64,000 nt of DNA from Streptomyces coeruleorubidus (GTDB lineage Bacteria > Actinomycetota > Actinomycetes > Streptomycetales > Streptomycetaceae): positions 2,170,001 to 2,234,000 of the forward strand of contig NZ_CP023694.1 in the NCBI RefSeq assembly GCF_008705135.1, read 5' to 3'. Of the stretch, positions 42,701-50,239 are shown one piece after another (the stretch's first letter is position 1; each line of letters begins with the position of its first letter). The position numbers were made by a program, and so were the translations under genes. The notes under the pieces were generated by a model that was not told the DNA's origin, made no database searches, and saw only the letters and a list, made by a program, of their open reading frames with translations.

Positions 42701-45041
42701 GGGTCCAGATGCTGATCTCGTCGGCCAGCATGAAGTAGCTGAACACACCCACGCCGAAACGGCTGTTGGGATAGATCCGCAGGTCCGGGTCCGCGCGGCG
42801 CCAGCGGGCCTGTTCCCTGCGGTACTCGCGGGACTGCTCGAAGCGGCGGCCGGCCCGCGAGAAGGTGCCCCGCAGGCTCTTGTGATCCATGCCGACGCCG
42901 TTGTCCTCGCACTCCACGTAGGAGCGGCCCTCCGCGTCCGTGCCCTGCCGTAAGACGATCTCGCCCTGCCAGGTGTACGGGACGTGCCCGTCGGCCTTTC
43001 CGTAGCGCAGCCGGGCCTGCCGGTAGCGGCAGGCGTCCAGGGCGTTCTGGTACATCTCCCGGAGCGCGAGGACCGGGTCGCCGTACAGATGGGTGCCCAT
43101 GAGCAGTTCGCGCATCTCGTCCTCGGCGAGGCTGAACCGCATCAGCGGGACACCGTAGGCGTCGCCCTTGACGGCGCTGTCGTACCGCGGGCGCAGCCGA
43201 CGGCAGGTGATTCGGTCGGGCACGTGGGCGAGGAGCGCGGCGGGCTGGGCGGAGGTGAGGTGCCGGCGCACGTTCTGTACGGCGTCGTCGGCCCAGGCGG
43301 CCAGCGTCTCCAGAGCGGCGTGCACCGCGGGGTGCGGGCAGGGCAGGTCCAGGTCGAGTGTCTTGCTCAGCCGGTCCCGCGCCCAGCGCAACTCCCGCAC
43401 ACTCGCCACGGCTTCGCCGGGCCGCAGCCCGTCGGCGACCCCGATGTTGTCCACCAGGACACCGGGCAGTTGCCTCAGGTCGCCGCCGAGCAGGCCAGCG
43501 ACGCCGAGCAGCCAGGTCAGCTCACGGGGGCGCCAGCGCTCCGTCGTGCCGTCCGCGCGGGCGAGTTCCTCCAGGCGCCAGTGGGTGTCGGTGCGGTCCC
43601 GCTCGCCCTGGTTCGGCTCGGTGGGGGCGACCGCGATCTGCCGGCAGACCCGTACGAGTTCGTCGGTCAGCTCCTCGGTCCGGGCCGGTGCGGTGTCAGG
43701 ACCGATCAGCGCCTTCGCGAGCGGAGCGAGCAGCTGGGGCGCGTACGTGTCCCACAGTTGCTCCTTGCCTCCGACGTGCCGGTGCAGCAGCCAGGCGGCG
43801 ACGGCCGCGGCGTCCTCGGCCCGGCCGCGTCCGGCCAGCTCGCGGCCCTTGCGCCAGAGCAGGGCGTGCGCGGCGAAGGTGTGCTCCAGGTCGACGCGTT
43901 CCGGATCACGCCCCAAGGAGCCGGTTTCCGGATCGAGCCGGAAGGGCTCGACCGCCGTCGTCTCCTTGACGCCCATGGCGTACACGGCCTCGCGGACGAA
44001 GGGTGCGGCCGCGAGCACCGCGAACTCGCCCGGGTCCAGGAGCGGGCCGCCCTGTGTCTGTGAGGGTGCGAGCAGGGGTCTGAGCCCGCGGGCCAGCACG
44101 CGCACCGGGTAGTCGTCGTCCGCCCAGGGGTCGGGGACTGTCGCGAACGCGGTGCTGCGCCACTTGGCGCACTCTGCCGTCAACCGCACGAGGACGCGTT
44201 GGAGTTCGTCGCGTCGCGCGTCACCGCCACCCTCGACGGCCGACCAGAGTTCGGGGTCGCGGACTGCCGCTGCCCACTCCTCGTGGAGGGTGCGGCCGGC
44301 GCAGAGTTCGACCTTTCGGATCGCCTCCGGGCCGCTGGGCGCGTAGTGGGCGGTCGGTGTCTGCCGCTGGCGGGCGGCGCGGGCGAACTCGGCGGTCCTG
44401 CGGACGGTGTGGGCGATGACGTCGGCGACCGTGCGGGGCGCGGTGTCCGCCTGAAGAGCGTCGGCGAGCGCGCGGGTGAAGTGGCTGCCGAGTTCCTTGT
44501 CGGAGCCGCAGGTCTGGCCGGGGCCGCAGCCGAAGAGCACGGCCACCCGTTCCCGCCCGGCCGGGAAGTTCGTCGCCGGCCCGCCGTACGACGTGCCGCC
44601 CGAGGCGGCTTCCTCGCGACAGGCGTCGACGGTCAGCAGGACCGTACCGGCACGGCACCCCTGGAGCAGTTGGGCGAGGTCGAGGCCGATGAGGCTGTCC
44701 AGCGCCACCTGCGGCGGTGTGGTGGCCCAAGTGAGTTGGGCGTCCGCAGGCACGAGGTAGTCCGCGCCCTCCACGGACAGCCCGTGTCCGGTGAAGTGGA
44801 TGAGGACCGTGCCGTCTTCGGGCGCGGTGGCGCAGACCCTGCTGATCGCACTGCGGATCCGGGAGCGCAGGGCGGGCTCGTCGGGGGTCGCCCCGATCCG
44901 TTCGACGCTGTACCCGGAGGAGCGCAGCGCCCCGGTCATCAGCTCGACGTCACGTCCCACCGTCTCCGTCAGGTCGTGGAAGCGCTCCGAGAGTTCGTAC
45001 TGCGGAACGGCGACGATCAGCGCCTGCCTGTTCTCCCCCAT
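39738..45041 (-). CDS. Giant caspase-like protease / HSP90-type ATPase protein (1767 aa), putative conflict sensor
   Basis: Order: (1) caspase-like (C14) domain, residues 1-250, with catalytic His86 in HFTGHGLS and Cys141 in LTVDACREE; (2) an uncharacterised helical region (250-650); (3) GHKL/HSP90-type ATPase, about 650-860, with N-box EMYQNALDACRYR, G1 CEDNGVGMD, G2 RFGVGVFSYF and GGGTRVRLYL; (4) a long middle region; (5) C-terminal winged-helix-like helical repeats (about 1320-1760), e.g. LLRVAARFGWALTKAWDRLALY and IAVAAREFGQPTRGVYDRLARY. All catalytic residues are intact. ATG 45041 begins the caspase domain; ATG 45110 or 45101 would add a proline/arginine-rich tail with no ribosome-binding site. 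It heads a cassette with the zinc-ribbon and TM genes. Confidence 0.93.
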   Translation of the reverse strand: MGENRQALIVAVPQYELSERFHDLTETVGRDVELMTGALRSSGYSVERIGATPDEPALRSRIRSAISRVCATAPEDGTVLIHFTGHGLSVEGADYLVPADAQLTWATTPPQVALDSLIGLDLAQLLQGCRAGTVLLTVDACREEAASGGTSYGGPATNFPAGRERVAVLFGCGPGQTCGSDKELGSHFTRALADALQADTAPRTVADVIAHTVRRTAEFARAARQRQTPTAHYAPSGPEAIRKVELCAGRTLHEEWAAAVRDPELWSAVEGGGDARRDELQRVLVRLTAECAKWRSTAFATVPDPWADDDYPVRVLARGLRPLLAPSQTQGGPLLDPGEFAVLAAAPFVREAVYAMGVKETTAVEPFRLDPETGSLGRDPERVDLEHTFAAHALLWRKGRELAGRGRAEDAAAVAAWLLHRHVGGKEQLWDTYAPQLLAPLAKALIGPDTAPARTEELTDELVRVCRQIAVAPTEPNQGERDRTDTHWRLEELARADGTTERWRPRELTWLLGVAGLLGGDLRQLPGVLVDNIGVADGLRPGEAVASVRELRWARDRLSKTLDLDLPCPHPAVHAALETLAAWADDAVQNVRRHLTSAQPAALLAHVPDRITCRRLRPRYDSAVKGDAYGVPLMRFSLAEDEMRELLMGTHLYGDPVLALREMYQNALDACRYRQARLRYGKADGHVPYTWQGEIVLRQGTDAEGRSYVECEDNGVGMDHKSLRGTFSRAGRRFEQSREYRREQARWRRADPDLRIYPNSRFGVGVFSYFMLADEISIWTRATDEYGRAEADGGLRVDVASTGSLFRIRRREGAQPGGGTRVRLYLQSGDIDVAQELAKRVWRSEFAMRVERDGEAVRTWEPGALYYFGDARRPLPAGPDAWWVDGKGCLLADGILVDPASMVQEDSSAAAWLRTGAGKLERLDSAGKDWHDLGGHPFGFVMDLRETHAPDISTDRTRILSYDRAWVDEQLLDAARAFGAPEWLTLEWLWAFARLHPAGAVRVTARLLAAETHLTSRTGWDRATVLDFRRVGCFPLDVGLVPLKDFGTVVLPDEAGVLSWRAAVLRSVGIELGERAWERLALPESVDGYPAPESWEAGVSPREMRLPDATRQAALPQSPEESITLGELMRRLRRYAIAGLDVPAVTGLDAAHRILLDATDRRILLGREAYDALLREDYARHFANDVVAVLRRFSVVEGLPLREALDRARRFAAAGFPLHVPDDTDAVPADAIATHEELNVLAWHPRFTAPGERKAGTPPAQEKYEDILRRYAWLGWAAEGPAPAEAPAATSSKFDVPRSWTPEQRTEFTMSLGIATYSADLDLSPRQMARASGMLGIPVAQVPERFADVLAAQQLRVPPPGELADRVFTRLDSDLLGAVVDHRFTEDWPYDPTGCPAPLLETAQAVRKVRADGALVAERLTELAEAGFVDERAPALVERWRAVSAGDWDLLMCSRRDVVSRRGYYDSEGSLELTNMGNAVRGVALRQGVDVFFVLYAAAMARSTLGSAIERLTALGPLVGLDVSALDRPADGAPADLRPTAADVLASSTPQRTERENAFQSWRGVYVPRWRPRPSPAVLVSHARASDATLGDSVAVLVRYAPFGAPWREPADGADGGSDAWREHRPTEHDSALFRPDLVGDRPVGPLELLRVAARFGWALTKAWDRLALYRPFGLRLLVERPGPDADTVPTWQDLIMLTEQYTGRAPALSGEVTADRIAVAAREFGQPTRGVYDRLARYAPLFGLVLPPDCPAEPAPTPQAEPYRAR

Positions 45042-45298
45042 CGGCCCGCTCGTCCCCCTTCGGCCACTGCGCGGCACGGGCAAGAATGGCACAGGAGACA
45101 TGCGGCACATCCGGCCCCGTTCCCTGCTCCGCAGCCCCTTCGCCCTCCACCCGCCTCAGCAGATGTCCCGTCAACTGCATTCGGGATGCCCGGAGAATTG
45201 GGAGCGGAATCCCCAGGGTCGTCTTGCCCGGCCACGGTGGACGCGGCACGGCACCTGACGGACCGGGCTGTCAGTCCCGGCCCGTATCCTCAGTGACC
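45042..45298. promoter_or_regulatory. Divergent region between the conflict cassette and the exonuclease gene
   Basis: 257 bases, mostly noncoding if the caspase gene starts at 45041. It is visibly less GC-rich than its neighbours around 45150-45200. Promoters in both directions are expected; none can be named. Confidence 0.35.
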
Positions 45299-46300
45299 AT
45301 GCTGGAAGACCTGACGACCGCGGCGTTCTCTCCCACGTCGTGGCCGGCCGCGTATCCCAAGGGGTACGCGGTCGTTGACGTGGAGACCACGGGCCTGGCC
45401 CGGGACGACCGCATCATCTCCGCGGCCGTCTACCGGCTGGACGCGCGCGGCGAGGTCGAGGACCACTGGTACACGACGGTCAACCCCGAGCGTGACCCCG
45501 GCCCCGTGTGGATCCACGGACTGACGAGCGAGGCGCTCGAGGGCGCGCCCCTCTTCCCGGACATCGCCGAGGAGTTCACGGCCCGGCTTCAGGGGCGGGT
45601 GCTCGTCGCGCACAACGCCGTCTTCGACTGGCAGATGATCGCCCGGGAGTACGCGCGCGCGAAGTGCGAGGCGCCCGTGCGGCAGCGGCTGTGCACCATC
45701 GCGCTCTCCAAGGAGCTCGGCCTTCCGCTGCCCAACCACAAGCTGGAGTCCCTCGCCGCGCACTTCGGCGTCGTCCAGCGGCGGGCGCACCACGCGCTGG
45801 ACGACGCGCGCGTGCTGGCGGAGGCGTTCCGGCCCAGCCTCAGGGCCGCGGCGGCGAACGGCGTACGGCTGCCGCTGCACGAGTGCCGGCCGCTGACGGA
45901 GTGGTCGGACCGCCCTGCCACGCCCCGCATCGGACAGCAGGCGGGCCCGCGAGGCTACGGCGGCTACCGCCAGACCGGTTGGCGCCCCTCCCGGAAGCGC
46001 CCCGCCTGCCCCTACCCCAACCCGGGGCGCTACGAGGCGGGCGGGCGGCTCAAGCAGGGCATGCGGGTCGCCTTTTCGGGTGACACCTCGACCGAGCGGG
46101 AGCTGTTGGAGGACCGGGCGACCGAAGCCGGGTTGCACGTGGCCACCAGCCTGTCCCGGCTGACCAGCCTGCTCGTCACGAACGACCCGGACTCGGGCAC
46201 GTCCAAGGTGGTCAAGGCCCGGCAGTTCGGCACACCGATCGTGGACGAGGCGGCGTTCGGGCAACTCCTCGGGGATGTGGAGCCGGCCTCGGAGGGGTGA
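45299..46300 (+). CDS. DnaQ-like 3'-5' exonuclease with C-terminal BRCT domain
   Basis: 333 aa. The DEDDh exonuclease domain (about 22-195) has exo I VVDVETTG (Asp27, Glu29), exo II LVAHNAVFDW and exo III HHALDDARVL. A basic linker of about 50 residues (YGGYRQTGWRPSRKRPACP) precedes a BRCT domain (about 248-325; MRVAFSGDTSTERELLE, SLLVTNDPDSGTSKVVKARQ). It resembles the polymerase III epsilon subunit but is a stand-alone DNA-repair-type exonuclease in actinomycetes. ATG 45299 gives the full domain. The stop lies inside a 29-bp repeat. Confidence 0.9.
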   Translation: MLEDLTTAAFSPTSWPAAYPKGYAVVDVETTGLARDDRIISAAVYRLDARGEVEDHWYTTVNPERDPGPVWIHGLTSEALEGAPLFPDIAEEFTARLQGRVLVAHNAVFDWQMIAREYARAKCEAPVRQRLCTIALSKELGLPLPNHKLESLAAHFGVVQRRAHHALDDARVLAEAFRPSLRAAAANGVRLPLHECRPLTEWSDRPATPRIGQQAGPRGYGGYRQTGWRPSRKRPACPYPNPGRYEAGGRLKQGMRVAFSGDTSTERELLEDRATEAGLHVATSLSRLTSLLVTNDPDSGTSKVVKARQFGTPIVDEAAFGQLLGDVEPASEG

Positions 46301-46349
46301 CCGTACGCGGATCGGCGTCGGAGGAGTGACCGTACGCGGATCGGTGCCG
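46291..46349 (+). repeat. 29-bp direct repeat at the end of the exonuclease gene
   Basis: GGAGGGGTGACCGTACGCGG at 46291 recurs as GGAGGAGTGACCGTACGCGG at 46320, and both continue ATCGG. The first copy contains the stop codon. A weaker third GCGACCGTACGG lies near 46383. Confidence 0.75.
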
Positions 46350-46465
46350 CCGGGGCGGCCACAGGCGGAGCGGTGTCGCAGGGCGACCGTACGGACGGGT
46401 GATTGGCGGGCGACTCGCCCGGCGGCCGCTCGCCCGGGCCGGGGCGACGGCTCACCCTGTGGCGC

Positions 46466-46699
46466 ATGGCGACCTGTGAGGTATGTGGCAATCAGTACGG
46501 AATGACCTTCGAGGTGCATGCGCAGGGGGCGGTGCACGTCTTCGACTGCTTCGCCTGCGCGATCCACCGCATGGCCCCCATCTGCGAGCACTGCCGGGTA
46601 CAGATCATCGGCCAGGGCGTCGAGGTCGACGGCCAGTGGTACTGCGGTGCCCACTGCGCCCGGGCGGAGGGAAAGGTGGGAATTGTCGACAAGGTCTGA
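46466..46699 (+). CDS. Small LIM-like zinc-binding protein (77 aa)
   Basis: Cysteine pairs CEVC (4-7), CFAC (near 28-31, followed by His), CEHC (near 40-43) and CGAHC (near 60-64) form two zinc sites resembling a LIM or treble-clef pair. It is cytoplasmic. ATG 46466 begins directly with the first zinc site; the frame is open to 46403 but looks non-coding. Probably a nucleic-acid- or protein-binding adaptor; the role is unknown. It is followed by a hairpin before SURF1. Confidence 0.8.
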   Translation: MATCEVCGNQYGMTFEVHAQGAVHVFDCFACAIHRMAPICEHCRVQIIGQGVEVDGQWYCGAHCARAEGKVGIVDKV

Positions 46700-46720
46700 A
46701 CCCGTACCCGGCTGAATGCA

Positions 46721-46749
46721 CCCCACGACCGAGTTGTACGGTCGTGGGG
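46721..46749 (+). terminator. Hairpin at the SURF1 start
   Basis: Arms ccccacgaccg (46721-46731) and cggtcgtgggg (46739-46749) form a perfect 11-bp stem with a 7-base loop. The stem ends on the first base of the presumed GTG start, so it may terminate the upstream gene or occlude SURF1 translation. Confidence 0.6.
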
Positions 46750-47546
46750 TGTACCGCTTCCTGATGTCCCGGCAGTGGGTGATCCTCACACTGATCGCCC
46801 TGCTTCTCATCCCCACGATGATCAGGCTGGGCATCTGGCAGATGCATCGCTACGAGGAGCGCACCGCCCGGAACCAGCTGGTCACCGACGCGCTGGCGGC
46901 CGAGCCGGTACCCGTGGAGAAGCTGACCGCGCCCGGGCACACCGTCACCAGCGCCGAGCGGTACCGGACCGTGACCGCGAAGGGCCGCTTCGACGCGGAG
47001 GACGAGGTCGTCGTCCGCCGCCGCACCAACTCCGACGACGAGGTCGGCTACCACGTCCTGACCCCGTTCGTCCTCGACGACGGCAAGGTTCTGCTGGTCA
47101 ACCGGGGCTGGATCCCCTCGGACGGCCCGAGCCAGACCACGTTCCCGAAGGTCCCCGCACCGCCGAGCGGCGAGGTGACCGTCGAGGGGCGGCTGATGCC
47201 GAGTGAGACGACCGCGGCGAGCGGCATCAAGAACCTCAAGGGCCTGCCGGACCGGCAGATCATGCTGATCAACAGCGAGCAGGAGGCCCGGCGCCTGGAC
47301 GCGCGGGTGCTCGGTGGCTACATCGCGCAGACGGCTCCCGAGCCCAAGGGCGACACCCCCGAGCTGCTCGGCGACCCCGGCAAGGAGGACGCGGCGCTGA
47401 ACTACGCGTACGCCGTCCAGTGGTGGCTGTTCTCCGCCGCCGTCCCGGTCGGCTGGGTGGTCCTGGCCCGCCGCGAGGCCCGGGACCGGGCGCAGGCGGC
47501 GGCCGGAGAAGCCGACGCGAGCAAGGCGGAGCCGGCGGCGGTGTGA
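46749..47546 (+). CDS. SURF1 family protein (cytochrome oxidase assembly)
   Basis: 265 aa with two membrane helices bracketing a periplasmic-side domain: N-terminal FLMSRQWVILTLIALLLIPTMIRLGIWQ (about 5-32) and C-terminal YAVQWWLFSAAVPVGWVVLA (about 225-245). The family motifs LLVNRGWIP and the AVQWW end are clear. SURF1 helps deliver heme a to cytochrome c oxidase. GTG 46749 gives the family N-terminus (VYRFLMS...); ATG 46764 is an alternative. The Ala/Glu-rich tail is extra. Confidence 0.9.
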   Translation: MYRFLMSRQWVILTLIALLLIPTMIRLGIWQMHRYEERTARNQLVTDALAAEPVPVEKLTAPGHTVTSAERYRTVTAKGRFDAEDEVVVRRRTNSDDEVGYHVLTPFVLDDGKVLLVNRGWIPSDGPSQTTFPKVPAPPSGEVTVEGRLMPSETTAASGIKNLKGLPDRQIMLINSEQEARRLDARVLGGYIAQTAPEPKGDTPELLGDPGKEDAALNYAYAVQWWLFSAAVPVGWVVLARREARDRAQAAAGEADASKAEPAAV

Positions 47547-47571
47547 CCCCCGCCGGTCGCCCCCGGCCGCG

Positions 47572-47679
47572 TCAGCAGCAGCGTCCCTGCCGGCACTCCT
47601 CCCGGTGCGACCGGTTCAGCACCTCGGCCAGTTCCCGCACGTACCAGCGCACCGCCCGTGCCCAGCGCACCACCCTCAC
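47572..47679 (-). CDS. 35-aa micro-protein coupled to cstA (YbdD/YjiX position)
   Basis: The frame GTG AGG GTG GTG ... encodes VRVVRWARAVRWYVRELAEV, then LNRSHREECRQGRCC and a stop. Its GTG (47677-47679) overlaps the cstA stop by four bases (GTGA). In many bacteria cstA is followed by YbdD/YjiX, a small protein with an RRxxRWYxRE-like start. This one fits the N-terminal half of that family but is about half its length and ends in a three-cysteine cluster. It could be a truncated or metal-binding variant. Confidence 0.6.
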   Translation of the reverse strand: MRVVRWARAVRWYVRELAEVLNRSHREECRQGRCC

Positions 47680-49814
47680 GTCCGGGCTCCCGCCAACGGC
47701 TCGTCCGGCACGTCGAGTCGGGACTCGACGTACGGCGCCTCGGTGACCGGAGTCGAGCCCGGGGCCCGTATCGCCCGTACGCAGACCACCGCGGCGTTGC
47801 CGATCACGACGGCGACCAGCAGCAGGAACAGGGCGATCAGCACACCGTCGACCGTGGAGTTGGTGACCACGGTGTGCATGTCGTCGAGGTTCTTGGCGGG
47901 CGGCAGGACCTGACCGGCGTCGAGGGCGTCGGCGTACCGCGCGCGCTGCGCGAAGAAGCCGATCTTCGGGTCGGCGGAGAAGATCTTCTGCCAGCCGGCG
48001 GTGAAGGTGATCGCGACGACCCAGGCGAGCGGGACGCCCGTGACCCACGCCCAGCGCAGCCGGCCGGACTTGATCAGGATCGTGGTGCAGACGGCCAGGG
48101 CGATCGCGGCGAGGAGCTGGTTCGCGATCCCGAAGAGCGGGAAGAGCTGGTTGATCCCGCCGAGCGGGTCGGTGGCGCCGGTGTGGAGGAAGTAGCCCCA
48201 GGCCGCCACGACGAGGGCGCTGCACACCCAGATGCCCGGCTTCCAGTTGACCCGGCCGGCCGGCTTCCACACGTTGCCGAGCATGTCCTGGAGCATGAAG
48301 CGGCCGACGCGGGTGCCCGCGTCCACCGTGGTCAGGATGAACAGCGCTTCGAACATGATGGCGAAGTGGTACCAGAAGGCCTTCATCCCGGCGCCGCCGA
48401 AGACCCCGGAGAAGATCTCCGACATGCCGACGGCCAGGGTCGGGGCTCCTCCGGAGCGGGCGATCAGCGTCTGCTCCTCCACGGCCTTGGCGGCCTGGGT
48501 GAGCTGGTCGGGGGTGATGGTGAAGCCGAGGCCGGCGACGGCGTGGGAGGCCGACTCGGCCGTCGTACCGAGGAGGGCCGCCGGGGCGTTCATGGCGTAG
48601 TAGAGGCCGGGTTCCAGGGTCGCCGCGGCGATCAGCGCCATGATCGCGACGAACGACTCCATCAGCATGGCGCCGTAGCCGATCATCCGGACCTGGGACT
48701 CCTTGCGGATCAGCTTCGGGGTGGTCCCGGAGGAGACCAGCGCGTGGAAGCCGGACAGCGCGCCGCAGGCGATGGTGATGAAGAGGAAGGGGAACAGGGC
48801 CCCGGCGAAGACGGGCCCGGCACCCGACGAGGCGAAGTCGCTCACCGCGTCCGTGCGCAGGACCGGCGCCGCGACGACCACGCCGACCGCGAGCAGGGCG
48901 ATGGTGCCGATCTTCATGAAGGTGGAGAGGTAGTCGCGCGGCGCGAGCAGCATCCACACCGGCAGGACGGAGGCGACGAAGCCGTAGCCGACGAGGCAGA
49001 ACACCAGGGTCGTGGGACTGAGCGTGAAGGCGGAGGCCAGCGAGGACTCCTGGATCCAGCTGCCGCCGACGATGGCGAGCAGCAGCAGGACCACGCCGAT
49101 CAGGCTGGTCTCGACGACCCGGCCCGGGCGGATGACGTGCAGCCAGAAGCCCATGAACAGGGCGATGGGGATGGTCATCGCGACGGAGAAGGTGCCCCAG
49201 GGGCTGTGGGCGAGGGCGTTGACGACGACCAGCGCCAAAACCCCCAGCAGGATGATCATGATGGCGAACACGGCGATCAGGGCGGCGGCCCCGCCGGCCC
49301 GGCCGATCTCGTCGCGGGCCATCTGCCCGAGCGACGTGCCGTCCCGCCGCATCGACAGGAACAGCACGACCATGTCCTGCACCGCGCCCGCGAAGATCAC
49401 CCCCGCCACGATCCACAGAGTCCCCGGCAGGTAGCCCATCTGGGCCGCGAGCACCGGCCCCACCAGTGGTCCGGCGCCGGCGATGGCGGCGAAGTGGTGC
49501 CCGAGCAGCACCCGGCGGTCGGTGGGGTGGTAGTCGACACCGTCCTCGAGGCGTTCGGCGGGGGTGGCCCTGCGGTCGTCCGGCTCCAGGACGCGGCGGG
49601 CGATGAACCGGGAGTAGAAGCGGTAGGCGATGGCGTACGACCCGAGCGCGGCGATCACCAGCCAGACCGCGGAGATCCGCTCGCCACGCGCCAGGGCGAG
49701 GACGCCCCAGGCGACCGCGCCGAGGAGGGAGACGGCGGCCCAGAGCAGAATCGGCCGCATTCTGGACTTTTCCGGCACTTCTGGTTCGGATTCGGGCAGG
49801 GCTGATACGGGCAT
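47676..49814 (-). CDS. cstA: Carbon starvation protein A (CstA/BtsT-type transporter)
   Basis: 712 aa, about 17 membrane segments. Diagnostic blocks are LGHHFAAIAGAGPLVGPVLAAQMGYLPGTLWI (residues 104-135), VQDMVVLFLSMRRDGTSLGQMARDEIG, and FHALVSSGTTPKLIRKE. CstA/BtsT proteins import pyruvate or peptides under carbon limitation. The start ATG 49814 has GAGGAG upstream. The DUF3311 gene lies 44 bases upstream on the same strand, suggesting one operon: DUF3311-cstA-micro-protein. Confidence 0.95.
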   Translation of the reverse strand: MPVSALPESEPEVPEKSRMRPILLWAAVSLLGAVAWGVLALARGERISAVWLVIAALGSYAIAYRFYSRFIARRVLEPDDRRATPAERLEDGVDYHPTDRRVLLGHHFAAIAGAGPLVGPVLAAQMGYLPGTLWIVAGVIFAGAVQDMVVLFLSMRRDGTSLGQMARDEIGRAGGAAALIAVFAIMIILLGVLALVVVNALAHSPWGTFSVAMTIPIALFMGFWLHVIRPGRVVETSLIGVVLLLLAIVGGSWIQESSLASAFTLSPTTLVFCLVGYGFVASVLPVWMLLAPRDYLSTFMKIGTIALLAVGVVVAAPVLRTDAVSDFASSGAGPVFAGALFPFLFITIACGALSGFHALVSSGTTPKLIRKESQVRMIGYGAMLMESFVAIMALIAAATLEPGLYYAMNAPAALLGTTAESASHAVAGLGFTITPDQLTQAAKAVEEQTLIARSGGAPTLAVGMSEIFSGVFGGAGMKAFWYHFAIMFEALFILTTVDAGTRVGRFMLQDMLGNVWKPAGRVNWKPGIWVCSALVVAAWGYFLHTGATDPLGGINQLFPLFGIANQLLAAIALAVCTTILIKSGRLRWAWVTGVPLAWVVAITFTAGWQKIFSADPKIGFFAQRARYADALDAGQVLPPAKNLDDMHTVVTNSTVDGVLIALFLLLVAVVIGNAAVVCVRAIRAPGSTPVTEAPYVESRLDVPDEPLAGART

Positions 49815-49858
49815 GGCGGCTCCTCACCTCGACGGGTGTGCACAACGGGGAGTGCGGA

Positions 49859-50071
49859 TCAGCGGTGTCGGTCCGTCAGCGCGTACGCGGCGAGCAGGCA
49901 CAGGCCGCAGCCCGGTACCCACGCGAGCTGGTACCAGTAGAAGAACGGCGTCCCCGCGAGCCGCGGACCGGCACCGGCGTACAGCGGGACCCACAGCAAC
50001 CCGGCCGCGGGTGCGAGCAGCAGCAGGGCGACGGCGACGCGCCGTAGCCGGGGGTGCCCGGTGCGTGCCAT
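49859..50071 (-). CDS. DUF3311 small membrane protein
   Basis: 70 aa with two membrane helices (LRRVAVALLLLAPAAGLLWVPLY and PFFYWYQLAWVPGCGLCLLAAYAL). The middle motif AGTPFFYWYQLAWV is diagnostic of DUF3311. In other bacteria DUF3311 accompanies an MctP-type SSS transporter, where it sits just upstream on the same strand. Here the SSS gene is divergent and the gene stands at the head of the cstA operon. GAGGAG precedes ATG 50071. Confidence 0.88.
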   Translation of the reverse strand: MARTGHPRLRRVAVALLLLAPAAGLLWVPLYAGAGPRLAGTPFFYWYQLAWVPGCGLCLLAAYALTDRHR

Positions 50072-50109
50072 GACCTGTGCTCCTCTCCCGCTCGCTGTCG
50101 GTCTGTGCA

Positions 50110-50203
50110 AGAGTTGCGCACTCGCCGGAAGTGGTTGACAGGGCGTTCGAGAAAGATTTCCCGCCGGTTTCCTGTCCTCCGGACGGGCCGTCCGCGCAAC
50201 TCT
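50110..50203. promoter_or_regulatory. Inverted-repeat half sites and TTGACA box in the divergent region
   Basis: AGAGTTGCGC (50110-50119) and its exact complement GCGCAACTCT (50194-50203) lie 74 bases apart. GTGCAAGAGTTGCGCAC at 50105 is itself an imperfect palindrome. TTGACA at 50135-50140 could be a -35 box for the rightward gene. A shared regulator of both directions is inferred. Confidence 0.4.
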
Positions 50204-50239
50204 CGCGCGAGGGCACAGGCACACCAAGGACGGTGACCC

